NCBI RefSeq assembly: GCF_028617075.1
Contig: NZ_JAQKGV010000009.1
Location: 62,001-126,000 of the forward strand
DNA length: 64,000 nt
From: Rubrobacter calidifluminis
Lineage (GTDB): Bacteria; Actinomycetota; Rubrobacteria; Rubrobacterales; Rubrobacteraceae
Direction: 5' to 3'
The position numbers and the translations under genes are program-made. Shown piece by piece: positions 32,977 through 40,515 of this stretch (the stretch's first letter is position 1; the number at the start of each line of letters is the position of its first letter). The notes under the pieces were generated by a model. It was not told where the DNA came from. It did not search any database and saw only the letters and a program-made list of their open reading frames with translations.

Positions 32977-33084
32977 CTCCTTTCCCTCAAAAGGACGCAT
33001 GCCTTTCCCCGATGATGGATGCAAGAGGACGGCCCTGCCCGCTACTCTCCGAGTGAGGCACCCATCATCCAGCCGGGCATTATA
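32977..33084 (-). promoter_or_regulatory. promoter and structured leader RNA of the S53 peptidase gene (riboswitch-like)
   Basis: A perfect TATAAT (33079-33084, minus strand) is followed by a leader of ~105 bases. A ten-base-pair stem closes it (33060-33069 with 33011-33020, one G-T pair) and encloses small hairpins such as ACTC-GGA-GAGT. After the stem, CCTTTT (32989-32994) can pair with the upstream AAAGG (33002-33006) or with the downstream AAAGG (32979-32983) that is part of the ribosome-binding site. The two pairings exclude each other. I know no riboswitch class with this sequence. Confidence 0.55.
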
Positions 33085-33167
33085 CAGGCCGCCGCACCCC
33101 CGTGCCTTTCTCTGGTTTTCGTGGCCGCTGGTCGCTTTCGGGGGTGTGGTTCGATCGCCGGGGCCGG

Positions 33168-33173
33168 TATACT
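33168..33173 (+). promoter_or_regulatory. -10 box of the DnaD-like operon
   Basis: TATACT lies eight bases before the GTG at 33182. No Shine-Dalgarno site separates them, so the operon mRNA is probably leaderless. A -35 match is not evident. Confidence 0.5.
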
Positions 33174-33181
33174 GAACGGGC

Positions 33182-33865
33182 GTGGAGAGGATCCGGCTCA
33201 CACCACCGGGAGAGAAGGGGGCCCGCGGAGAGCGTGCCCGGCTCTACGTGCGCTGGATGCCCCACCTGGGGGCCGAGGCGGTCGCTCTCTACGAGCTCCT
33301 GCGCATCCTGCCGGAGGTAGGTATGGATGAGCTGGATATCGAAGAACTCGCGGAACTCCTCGGCACGACGCCCCAGAAGGTGCAACGGGCGCTCGGGAGG
33401 CTCGTAAAGGCGGGTTTCGTGACGGAACGTGACGGATGGCTGGAGGTGGCAGAACATCCCCCCTCCAGCCGCCCCGAGCCGGATGCGGGGGATGGTGTAG
33501 AGGTCGTGCGCGCGGAGCCGGAGGGGATAACGCCGGACGACTACTTCCGGTACATGGGCACCCTGCCCGCCCCGCACATCCTGGAGTTCCTCAACGGCTA
33601 CTGCGAGCGGGACGGAATCGAGCCGGACGCTGTGCGCGAGGCGCTCAGGATCGCCAGCGAGCGGGACGCCCGCCGCGTCGGCTATGTGAGAAGCATCCTG
33701 GAGCGGTGGGTCGAGCGTGGGGTGAAGACCCTTGAAGACGTCAGGCGCTTCGAGCAGGACCGCAGGCTCAGGCTCGTCGGAGAGGGGGTGAGCGGTGGAG
33801 CGGATCGACAGGCTGCTGCCCGACGCCGGGAGGGCTATGAGTGGCTCTTCGGCGAGGAAGAATAG
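33182..33865 (+). CDS. DnaD-like replication protein
   Basis: A 227-residue protein with the two-domain layout of DnaD. An N-terminal winged helix (about 25-90: EAVALYELLRILPEVGMDELD, then ELAELLGTTPQKVQRALGRL) is followed by a linker and a C-terminal helical DnaD/DnaB_2-type domain (about 115-180: YFRYMG, ILEFLNGYCERDGIEPDAV, ARRVGYVRSILERWVERGV). The C-terminal YxxxIL.W-like helix matches the DNA-binding motif of that family. In Firmicutes DnaD helps load the replicative helicase with DnaB and DnaI. The next gene, overlapping by 71 bp, encodes a DnaI-like ATPase, which supports this reading. Such genes are not usual in Actinobacteria. Confidence 0.8.
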   Translation: MERIRLTPPGEKGARGERARLYVRWMPHLGAEAVALYELLRILPEVGMDELDIEELAELLGTTPQKVQRALGRLVKAGFVTERDGWLEVAEHPPSSRPEPDAGDGVEVVRAEPEGITPDDYFRYMGTLPAPHILEFLNGYCERDGIEPDAVREALRIASERDARRVGYVRSILERWVERGVKTLEDVRRFEQDRRLRLVGEGVSGGADRQAAARRREGYEWLFGEEE

Positions 33866-34658
33866 GGAGAAGAAGGCCCTCAGGCTCGACGACAACGTCT
33901 GCCCCCACTGCGGGAGGGAGCTCGAGGTGGAGTGGGTCGAGTTTCCCCCCGCCCTGAAACGCAAGTACGGCAAAGACGGGGAGTGGTACTACCATCCCTG
34001 CACTCCCGAGTGCGAGGCCAAGAACGAGCGGCGCGAGTGGGAGATGATGCGGCGTGAGGCGCGCATCGAGGCGCTGAAGGAGCGCAGCGGGCTCTCTAAG
34101 CGGATGCGGGGCTACACCTTCGCGAGCTTCAAGCCTTACGTCAGCCCCAGTGCGACGCGGGCGGCGGAGAAGGTGGAGAGCTACCTCAAGAACTGGGAGG
34201 AGAACCGCGAGGCCGGGCGGGGGCTGTACTTCTGCGGTGGGGTTGGGACCGGCAAGACCCATCTGGCGGTGGCGGTGATGAACGAGCTGATGGAACGGCG
34301 CAGGGTGCCCTCGCTCTTCGTCACGGTCCCGGAGCTGCTCGACAATTTGCGCGGCGCCTACAACGAGCCGGGGCGCAACCTCGACGAATGGATGGAATCG
34401 GTGAAGAACGCAGAACTTCTCGTGCTCGACGACCTGGGTTCCGAGCGTCCCACCGAGTGGGTACAGGAGCGGATCTTCGTGGTCGTCAACCACCGCTACC
34501 GGGAGGCCCTGCCGACGATCTTCACCTCCAACATCGGACCCAAGGATCTCGCCGCGCAGCTCGGAGAGAGGACGGCGAGCCGGATCATCGCGATGTGCGA
34601 GTGGATCTCGCTCGAAGGAGAAGACTACAGGGAGCTGGAGGCCCGCAGGAGGCTATGA
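33795..34658 (+). CDS. DnaI/DnaC-like helicase-loader ATPase with zinc finger
   Basis: A 287-residue AAA+ ATPase of the DnaC/DnaI/IstB family. The N-terminus has a zinc site (CPHCG at about 35 and HPCTPEC at about 68), as in DnaI. The ATPase domain has Walker A GGVGTGKTHLA at about 152, Walker B LLVLDDLGSE at about 212, and a sensor-like SNIGP. The final ~25 residues contain the arginine-finger region (RTASRIIAMC). IstB transposition helpers share the fold, but no transposase is nearby. The start GTG at 33795 has a GAGGGGGTG site and lies inside the DnaD-like gene. The next gene overlaps its stop (ATGA). Confidence 0.88.
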   Translation: MERIDRLLPDAGRAMSGSSARKNREKKALRLDDNVCPHCGRELEVEWVEFPPALKRKYGKDGEWYYHPCTPECEAKNERREWEMMRREARIEALKERSGLSKRMRGYTFASFKPYVSPSATRAAEKVESYLKNWEENREAGRGLYFCGGVGTGKTHLAVAVMNELMERRRVPSLFVTVPELLDNLRGAYNEPGRNLDEWMESVKNAELLVLDDLGSERPTEWVQERIFVVVNHRYREALPTIFTSNIGPKDLAAQLGERTASRIIAMCEWISLEGEDYRELEARRRL

Positions 34659-35290
34659 GGGAAGAGTTCATGATCACGAGGGGCGGCAGGCAGTACGTGC
34701 TGTTTGCCGGGCTTCTGGACGAGGCCCACTCGCTGGGCCTCAAGAGCATCGACACCGAGCTTCTGCAGGTGCCGGACGAGAGCAACGGGCAGGTGGCGGT
34801 GGTCAAGGCCACGGTCGAGATGGAGGACGGGCGCACCTTCAGCGGGCTCGGCGACGCCTCGCCCGAGAACGTCTCGCGCAACATCGCCTCGCACCTGATC
34901 CGGATGGCCGAGACCCGCGCGAAGGCCCGCGCCCTGCGCGACGCGGTGAATGTGGGGGCCACAGCCCTCGAGGAGCTCACCGACGGGGACGATGCTCCCC
35001 CGGCTCCGGCTCAGCAGGAAGAGCGGCGCCCGCGCCCCTCCAGGGCGCACCTCAGAGACGCCACCGCGGCCCAGCGGTCCCGGGAGAACGGGGAACCCCC
35101 GGCGCGTGACTCCTCCCAGAAGGCGCGGCCGAGCCAGGTGAACCTGCTCAGGACGCTCGCCGAGGAACTGCGGGGGGAGAACGGGGTGGCGAGGCTGGAG
35201 AGCAGGATCGGCAAGCCCCTGACAGAGCTCACCCGCGCCGAGGCGGACGAATGGATCGACCGGCTCACCCCTCCGGAGGACAGGGGGTAA
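34655..35290 (+). CDS. putative Rad52-like single-strand annealing / recombination protein
   Basis: A 211-residue protein. The first ~105 residues form a compact domain with alternating strands (VAVVKATVEMEDGRTFSGLGDAS) and a strongly conserved-looking helix (MAETRAKARALRDAVNVG). This resembles the core of Rad52/RecT-like annealing proteins, where a KA-x-A-x-x-RA-L-x-x-FG helix lies in the same place. A Pro/Arg-rich linker follows (about 110-160). The C-terminus (QVNLLRTLAEELRG, then LTRAEADEWIDRL) looks like the small tail domain that phage annealing proteins use to bind SSB. The assignment is by pattern only. The start ATG overlaps the helicase-loader stop; a second ATG at 34670 is possible. 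Confidence 0.45.
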   Translation: MREEFMITRGGRQYVLFAGLLDEAHSLGLKSIDTELLQVPDESNGQVAVVKATVEMEDGRTFSGLGDASPENVSRNIASHLIRMAETRAKARALRDAVNVGATALEELTDGDDAPPAPAQQEERRPRPSRAHLRDATAAQRSRENGEPPARDSSQKARPSQVNLLRTLAEELRGENGVARLESRIGKPLTELTRAEADEWIDRLTPPEDRG

Positions 35291-35336
35291 AGCCTTCACC
35301 TCCTCGCTCCGATAACCATCCTGCAGGACGGATGGT

Positions 35337-36251
35337 ATGCGGGGGACGCGTGGAGAAGAGTATGCCGGGGGGAGGCGTGAGCGGATCACGTCTCTGGCAC
35401 TCGGCATGCTCCTCGCGCTGGCCCTCTGCTCCGGCTGCGCCGCACCGCGGGCGGCGCTCGGGGAGCATCCGCCTCCCGCGGGGGCGCTCGTGGTGAGCTT
35501 CATAGACGTCGGGCAGGGGGATGCCATCCTGGTGCAGTCCGGCGGCAGGAACTACCTCGTCGACGGCGGGAGGCCCGAGGCGGGTCCGGAGGTGGTCGAT
35601 TTCCTGCGGAGAAGCGGCGTGAAGAGGCTCGACGGTCTCGTCGCCACCCATCCTGACGCCGACCACGTCGGCGGGCTTCCGCAGGTTCTCGACGCCTTCG
35701 ACGTCTCCACCGTCTACCTCTCCGGGGATACCAGCGCGACGACAACCTTCACCGCCTTCCTGCGCGGGGTGAAGGAAGAAGGAGCGAGGGTCGTCGAGAG
35801 CCGGGCCGGGATGCACTTCGACTGGGGCGGCACCCCGGTCACCGTCGTGGGCCCGCCACCCGACTCCGAGGGCGGTCTCTTCCCCGAGGACAACGACAAC
35901 TCCGTCGCGCTGCTCATCAGTCGGGGTGCCGCACGCATCCTGCTTGCCGGGGACGCCGGGGCCGAGGAGGAACGCTACATGAGCCTCGGGCCCTACGCCG
36001 GGCCGCTCACGATCCTCAAGGTCGACCACCACGGCTCAAGCTACAGCACGACCCCGCTCTTCCTCAGCCGCTTCCGACCCAGGGTGGCGGTAATCTCCGT
36101 CGGGGCGGACAACCCCTACGGGCATCCCACCTACCAGACCCTAAGACGCCTCAAGGTCGCGGGAGCGAAGATCTTCCGCACCGACGAGGACGGGGACGTA
36201 GTCGCCACGATAAAAGACGACGAGCTGGAGGTGGCCGTGAGTAGACCTTGA
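35337..36251 (+). CDS. ComEC/Rec2-like metallo-beta-lactamase lipoprotein
   Basis: A 304-residue protein. After a basic N-terminus there is a hydrophobic stretch with a weak lipobox (ALCSGC near residue 34), then a metallo-beta-lactamase domain of the ComEC C-terminal type. Motifs are VGQGDAILV, HPDADHVGG, NDNSVALLI, LAGDA and DHHGSSYST. In ComEC this domain is thought to be the nuclease that degrades one strand during DNA uptake; stand-alone secreted versions are also known. Its place between recombination genes and ssb fits DNA processing outside the membrane, but the membrane channel part of ComEC is absent. The ~45-bp gap upstream contains no terminator. Confidence 0.85.
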   Translation: MRGTRGEEYAGGRRERITSLALGMLLALALCSGCAAPRAALGEHPPPAGALVVSFIDVGQGDAILVQSGGRNYLVDGGRPEAGPEVVDFLRRSGVKRLDGLVATHPDADHVGGLPQVLDAFDVSTVYLSGDTSATTTFTAFLRGVKEEGARVVESRAGMHFDWGGTPVTVVGPPPDSEGGLFPEDNDNSVALLISRGAARILLAGDAGAEEERYMSLGPYAGPLTILKVDHHGSSYSTTPLFLSRFRPRVAVISVGADNPYGHPTYQTLRRLKVAGAKIFRTDEDGDVVATIKDDELEVAVSRP

Positions 36252-36311
36252 GAAGCGGGAGCCGTCCTTTAGACTGGAGACAGAGGTAGCGAAACGAGAA
36301 AGGATGCGAAG

Positions 36312-36716
36312 TTGGTCAGCTTCAACAGGGTGATACTCGCCGGAAACCTCACCCGCGACCCGGAGCTCAGGTTCACCCAGTCCGGGGTGCCCGTCTGTGG
36401 TTTCGGCCTCGCCGTGAACCGCGTCTACTCCAAGAACGAGGAGGTCGACTTCTTCGACGTCTCCGCCTGGCGCGACCTCGGCGAGCGGGTGGCGAACTAC
36501 GTGAAGAAGGGCGACCCGGTCCTGGTCGAGGGGCGGCTGCAGTACCGCACCTGGGAGGCCCAGGACGGGACCAAGAGGAGCAAGGTCGACGTGGTCGCCG
36601 ACAACGTCCAGTTCCTCGGCCGCGGCGGAGGCGACTCGGGCGGCGAGCGGGGAGGCCGCACGGCGGACGACGTGCCCGAGATGAGCGAGGAAGACCTCGA
36701 CGACATCCCGTTCTGA
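36312..36716 (+). CDS. ssb: single-stranded DNA-binding protein
   Basis: A 134-residue SSB. The OB-fold (about 1-105) has the usual FNRVILAGNLTRDPELR start, the aromatic FFDVSAWRDLGE segment and YRTWEAQDG. A Gly/Arg-rich linker (about 108-120) and the acidic tail ending DDIPF follow; the tail docks replication and repair partners. The start codon is TTG at 36312, placed by AAGGA eight bases upstream. It ends the recombination-like gene set and is followed by a TTCG-loop terminator. It is shorter than typical housekeeping actinobacterial SSB (~165), so it may be a second copy. Confidence 0.95.
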   Translation: MVSFNRVILAGNLTRDPELRFTQSGVPVCGFGLAVNRVYSKNEEVDFFDVSAWRDLGERVANYVKKGDPVLVEGRLQYRTWEAQDGTKRSKVDVVADNVQFLGRGGGDSGGERGGRTADDVPEMSEEDLDDIPF

Positions 36717-36743
36717 GTCCTCTGGAACCTGGCGGAGGCATCT

Positions 36744-36769
36744 GAGGGGAGACGTTCGCGTCTCCCCTC
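36744..36769 (+). terminator. terminator after ssb
   Basis: An 11-bp stem (36744-36754 with 36759-36769) capped by a stable TTCG tetraloop lies 28 bases after the ssb stop codon. It is followed by a pyrimidine-rich stretch rather than a T run. Confidence 0.85.
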
Positions 36770-36825
36770 TCCTGTCGGGTGTGAGATGCTTTCCAGAAGC
36801 TCTTTTGCCGGGCTCCCTGCAGGGG

Positions 36826-36831
36826 TATAAA
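36826..36831 (+). promoter_or_regulatory. -10 box of the pentose-phosphate operon
   Basis: TATAAA lies five bases before an in-frame ATG at 36837 and about 65 bases before the preferred tal start. A weak -35 (TTTTGC, 36803-36808) is 17 bases upstream. If the mRNA starts at 36837, tal could have a 20-residue N-terminal extension translated without a leader. Confidence 0.5.
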
Positions 36832-36896
36832 GTCTCATGAGGGTCCGGAATGGATCCAGGAGCGGATTCGAGCGTTTTCGGAGGTTTTTCGAGGGT

Positions 36897-37994
36897 ATGA
36901 ACGAGCGGCTTGACAGGATGCGGAAGATCGGGCAGGCCCCCTGGGTGGATGAGATCTCGCGCGAGGACACCCAAAGAGGAGGGCTTAAAAAGCTCGTCGA
37001 ACAGGGAATAGTAGGGGTGACCTCCAACCCCACCATCTTCCAGCAGGCGATCTCGAACTCCGAGCTCTACGACGAGCAGCTCGCCGAGCTCGCCAGAGAG
37101 CTCGACGACCCGAAGGAGATCTTCTTCCGGGTCGCCCAGCGGGACATCCAGGACGCCTGCGACATCCTCGCCCCGGTCTACGAGGAGACGGACCACCTCG
37201 ACGGCTTCGTCTCTCTGGAGGTCTCCCCCGACCTCGCCTACGACACCGAAGGGACCATCGAAGAGGCCCAGAGGCTGCACGACATGGTCGACCGGCCCAA
37301 CCTGTTCATCAAGATCCCCGCGACCAGGGAGGGCCTTCCGGCGATAGAGGAGATGATCTCGCGCGGCGTCCCGATAAACGTCACCCTGATCTTCTCGATC
37401 GAGCGCTACCGGGAGGTGACCCGCGCCTACATCGACGGCCTGAAGAGGTTCGTCGAGGGTGGTGGCGACCCCTCGACGGTCGCTTCCGTCGCGAGCTTCT
37501 TCGTCTCCCGGGTGGACACCGAGACCGACAGGAGGCTCGATGAGGTCGGGCGTCCGGACCTCAAGGGCCGGCTCGCGGTGGACAACGCCAGGCTCGTCTA
37601 CCAGGAGTTCAAGGAGATCTTCGGGTCGGACGAGTGGAGGGAGCTCGAGGCGCGAGGAGCGAGGAAGCAGCGGCCGCTTTGGGCCTCGACCTCGACCAAG
37701 AACCCCGAGTACTCCGACGTCAAGTACGTCGAGGAGCTCGTCGGCCCCGACACCGTGAACACCATGCCGAAGAAGACCATCGAGGCCGTCATGGACCACG
37801 CCGAGATCCGGCCGACCATCGAGGAAGGCGTCGAGGAGGCGCGCGCCCTCTTCACCGAGCTCGAGAAGGCCGGGGTGGACTACGACGACGTGACGGCCAC
37901 GCTCGAGAGAGAGGGCGTCCAGAAGTTCTCGGACTCCTTCGAGGAGCTCATCGAGGTCATAGAGCAGAAGAGCGGGGAGCTCTCGCGCCGGTAG
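36897..37994 (+). CDS. tal: transaldolase
   Basis: A 365-residue transaldolase of the longer actinobacterial/cyanobacterial type. It transfers a dihydroxyacetone unit between sugar phosphates in the non-oxidative pentose phosphate pathway. Key features are VGVTSNPTIFQ near the N-terminus, the Schiff-base lysine in NLFIKIPAT, and NVTLIFSIERYREV and RPLWASTSTKNP later. I chose the ATG at 36897 because the protein then matches family length; an ATG at 36837 is in frame and lies right after a -10 box. First gene of a five-gene operon (tal-gnd-zwf-opcA-pgl). Confidence 0.94.
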   Translation: MNERLDRMRKIGQAPWVDEISREDTQRGGLKKLVEQGIVGVTSNPTIFQQAISNSELYDEQLAELARELDDPKEIFFRVAQRDIQDACDILAPVYEETDHLDGFVSLEVSPDLAYDTEGTIEEAQRLHDMVDRPNLFIKIPATREGLPAIEEMISRGVPINVTLIFSIERYREVTRAYIDGLKRFVEGGGDPSTVASVASFFVSRVDTETDRRLDEVGRPDLKGRLAVDNARLVYQEFKEIFGSDEWRELEARGARKQRPLWASTSTKNPEYSDVKYVEELVGPDTVNTMPKKTIEAVMDHAEIRPTIEEGVEEARALFTELEKAGVDYDDVTATLEREGVQKFSDSFEELIEVIEQKSGELSRR

Positions 37995-38042
37995 CGCGGG
38001 GTTCGGTCCGGGACACCAAAAAGAGAGGAGAGCACAGGGGAC

Positions 38043-38963
38043 ATGGAGCTGGGGATCTACGGGCTCGGGAGGATGGGCGCCAACATGGTGCGGCGCCTCG
38101 TCGACAAGGGAGATCACCGGGTGGTGGCCGGGAACCGTTCGCCCGGCAAGGTCGACGAGGCCGTCGAGCACGGGGCCGAAGGGGCGTACTCGGTCGAGGA
38201 GTTCGTGCAGAAGCTTTCGCCGCCTCGGGTTCTGTGGTCGATGCTCCCGGCCGGGGATGTGACCGAAGAGATGCTCCACCGCTTCGCCGAGCTCGCCGAC
38301 GAGGGCGATATCATCGTCGATGGGGCCAACTCCTACTTCCGAGATTCGGTGAGGCGGGCGAAGGAGATCGAGGCGAAGGGCCTGCGTTTCCTCGACGCCG
38401 GCATCTCCGGCGGCATCTGGGGGTACGAGGTCGGCTACTGCACGATGGTCGGCGGCGACCGGAGCGCCTTCGAGCACGTCGAGCCCGCGCTCAAGACGCT
38501 CGCCCCGCCCGACGGCTACGCCTACCTCGGGGAGGCCGGCGCCGGGCACTTCGCCAAGATGGTCCACAACGGGGTCGAGTACGGCATGATGCAGGCCTAC
38601 GCCGAGGGGTTCGAGATCCTCAAGAGCAGCCGCTACGACTACGACCTGAGGGCCATCTCGCACCTGTGGAACCAGGGGAGCGTCGTGCGCAGCTGGCTCC
38701 TGGAGCTGGCGGAGGACGCCTTCTCCAAGGACGCGGATCTCGAGAAGATAGCCGGTTACGTCGAGGACTCCGGTGAGGGGCGCTGGACGGTCTTCGAGGC
38801 GATACACGAGGACGTGCCCGCCCCGATCATCACCGGCGCGCTCTTCGCCCGGTTCGCCTCGCGGCAGGACGACTCCTTCGCCGCGAAGGTGCTCGCGGCC
38901 CTGCGCAACGAGTTCGGCGGGCACGCGGTGAAGGAGGCCGGGACCCGCGGCGGGGAAGGGTAG
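38043..38963 (+). CDS. gnd: 6-phosphogluconate dehydrogenase (decarboxylating), short type
   Basis: A 306-residue enzyme of the short (GntZ/YqeC) class that oxidises and decarboxylates 6-phosphogluconate to ribulose 5-phosphate. The N-terminal Rossmann fold has the glycine motif GLGRMGANMVRRL and the NRSPGK segment after strand two, which can indicate the coenzyme type. The catalytic region has DAGISGGIWG and the lysine-containing GAGHFAKMVHNGVEYGMMQA. It follows tal by 48 bp, with AGAGAGGAG upstream, and precedes zwf by ten bases. The short class often uses NAD rather than NADP; the sequence cannot settle that here. Confidence 0.94.
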   Translation: MELGIYGLGRMGANMVRRLVDKGDHRVVAGNRSPGKVDEAVEHGAEGAYSVEEFVQKLSPPRVLWSMLPAGDVTEEMLHRFAELADEGDIIVDGANSYFRDSVRRAKEIEAKGLRFLDAGISGGIWGYEVGYCTMVGGDRSAFEHVEPALKTLAPPDGYAYLGEAGAGHFAKMVHNGVEYGMMQAYAEGFEILKSSRYDYDLRAISHLWNQGSVVRSWLLELAEDAFSKDADLEKIAGYVEDSGEGRWTVFEAIHEDVPAPIITGALFARFASRQDDSFAAKVLAALRNEFGGHAVKEAGTRGGEG

Positions 38964-38973
38964 GAGCAGGAGG

Positions 38974-40515
38974 ATGGCCCTGACGACCCGCGAGAGCCGG
39001 CCTCAGGAAGTCCTGAGGGACGAGACGCGCCTGCCGCAGACCCCTGAGCCCGGCGTGATCGTCATCTTCGGCGCCTCGGGGGACCTCACATCGCGCAAGC
39101 TCGTCCCCGCCCTCTACGACCTCGCCGCGGCCAGGCGGCTCCCGATGGAGTTCGCGGTGGTCGGCATCTCCCGCACGACGATGAGCCACGAGGAGTTCCG
39201 CGCGCGGCTGCGCAGGGCGCTCGAAGAGCAGCGGCCCGGCCGGGTGAGCGAGGAGGTGTGGGAGTCCTTCTCCGAGGGGATCTTCTACCTGCCCGGAGAC
39301 TCGAAGAAGCCCGAGACCTACCGGGAGCTAAAGGACTTCCTTGAAAAGCTCGACCGCGAGCGGGGGACGGGAGGCAACCGGGCGTACTACATGGCATCCT
39401 CCCCTTCGCTCTTCCCCGCGATAGTCGAGCACCTCGGGGAGGCCGGGATGAGCCGGGAGGAGGACGGCGGCTACGCCCGCCTCGTCGTCGAGAAGCCCTT
39501 CGGGAGGGACCTCGAGAGCGCCCGGGCGCTCAACGCGGACATCCAGCGCTACTTCAGGGAAGATCAGATCTACCGCATAGACCACTACCTGGGCAAGGAG
39601 ACGGTCCAGAACATCCTGGCTTTGCGCTTCGCCAACGGCATCTTCGAGCCGGTCTGGAACCAGCACTACGTCGATCATGTCCAGATCACCGTCGCCGAGG
39701 ACATCGGCATCGAAGGCAGGGGGGCCTTCTACGAGGAGGCGGGTGCTCTCCGGGACATCGTGCAGAACCACCTGATGCAGGTTCTTTGCCTGACGGCGAT
39801 GGAGCCGCCGGTGGCCTTCGATGCCACCCCGGTGCGCGAGGAGAAGGTGAAGGTCTTGAAGGCCGTGAGGCCGATCCGCCGCGAGGAGGTCGGGGAGGTC
39901 GCCGTCCGGGGGCAGTACGATCGCGGCTGGATCTTCGGTGAGGAGGTGCCGGGCTACCGCGAGGAGGAGGGGGTCGCACCGGATTCGGAGACCGAGACCT
40001 ACGTCGCGCTCAAGCTCTTCATAGACAACTGGCGGTGGGCCGGGGTGCCGTTCTACGTGCGGGCCGGGAAACGACTGCCGAAGAAGGTGACGGAGATAGC
40101 GATCCAGTTCCACAGGACCCCGCACACCCCGTTCTCCGGCAGCGACACCCGCCAGCTCGAGCCCAACCTCCTGGTCATCCGCATCCAGCCCGAGGAGGGC
40201 GTCTCGCTCAAGATCGGGGCGAAGGTCCCCGGGACGGGCTTCGAGGTACGCTCGGTGAACATGGACCTGCTCTACGGGACCGCGTTCATGACCGAGGTGC
40301 CCGACGCATACCAGCGACTGCTCCTGGATTTGATGCTCGGCGACCCGACGCTCTTCATCCGGGCCGACGAGGCCGAGGGAGCCTGGAGCATCCTGCAACC
40401 GGTTCTGGAGGCCTGGTCGGAGGGCGAAGTCTCCCGTTATCCGGCCGGGAGCTGGGGGCCCAAAGAGGCCGAAGAGCTCCTGGCCCGCGACGGGCGGCGC
40501 TGGAGGCGGCCGTGA
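38974..40515 (+). CDS. zwf: glucose-6-phosphate 1-dehydrogenase
   Basis: A 513-residue enzyme that opens the oxidative pentose phosphate pathway by oxidising glucose 6-phosphate. The Rossmann motif is IFGASGDLTSRKL at about residue 30. The active-site signature RIDHYLGKETVQN at about 200 holds the catalytic His-Asp pair. Further family segments are FANGIFEPVWN and LFIDNWRWAGVPFYVRAGKRL. Length is typical. Its stop overlaps the start of opcA (GTGA), and OpcA is known to be required for full Zwf activity in Actinobacteria and Cyanobacteria, so a stoichiometric complex is likely. Confidence 0.97.
   Translation: MALTTRESRPQEVLRDETRLPQTPEPGVIVIFGASGDLTSRKLVPALYDLAAARRLPMEFAVVGISRTTMSHEEFRARLRRALEEQRPGRVSEEVWESFSEGIFYLPGDSKKPETYRELKDFLEKLDRERGTGGNRAYYMASSPSLFPAIVEHLGEAGMSREEDGGYARLVVEKPFGRDLESARALNADIQRYFREDQIYRIDHYLGKETVQNILALRFANGIFEPVWNQHYVDHVQITVAEDIGIEGRGAFYEEAGALRDIVQNHLMQVLCLTAMEPPVAFDATPVREEKVKVLKAVRPIRREEVGEVAVRGQYDRGWIFGEEVPGYREEEGVAPDSETETYVALKLFIDNWRWAGVPFYVRAGKRLPKKVTEIAIQFHRTPHTPFSGSDTRQLEPNLLVIRIQPEEGVSLKIGAKVPGTGFEVRSVNMDLLYGTAFMTEVPDAYQRLLLDLMLGDPTLFIRADEAEGAWSILQPVLEAWSEGEVSRYPAGSWGPKEAEELLARDGRRWRRP

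Noticed and set aside
33000-33070. Fluoride riboswitch in the S53 leader
   Set aside because: GATGG occurs twice in similar context, but the required GGxGATGGxxxTCCGCC and GCTGATGGCTCC blocks do not match.
33795-34658. IstB-type transposition helper
   Set aside because: The fold is shared, but no IstA transposase or inverted repeats are nearby, and the zinc finger and DnaD-like neighbour favour a helicase loader.
36141-38924. Very long open frame on the minus strand, antisense to ssb, tal and gnd
   Set aside because: It is a GC-driven shadow: the plus-strand genes have clear catalytic motifs, while this frame is Val/Leu/Glu/Arg-rich without any domain.
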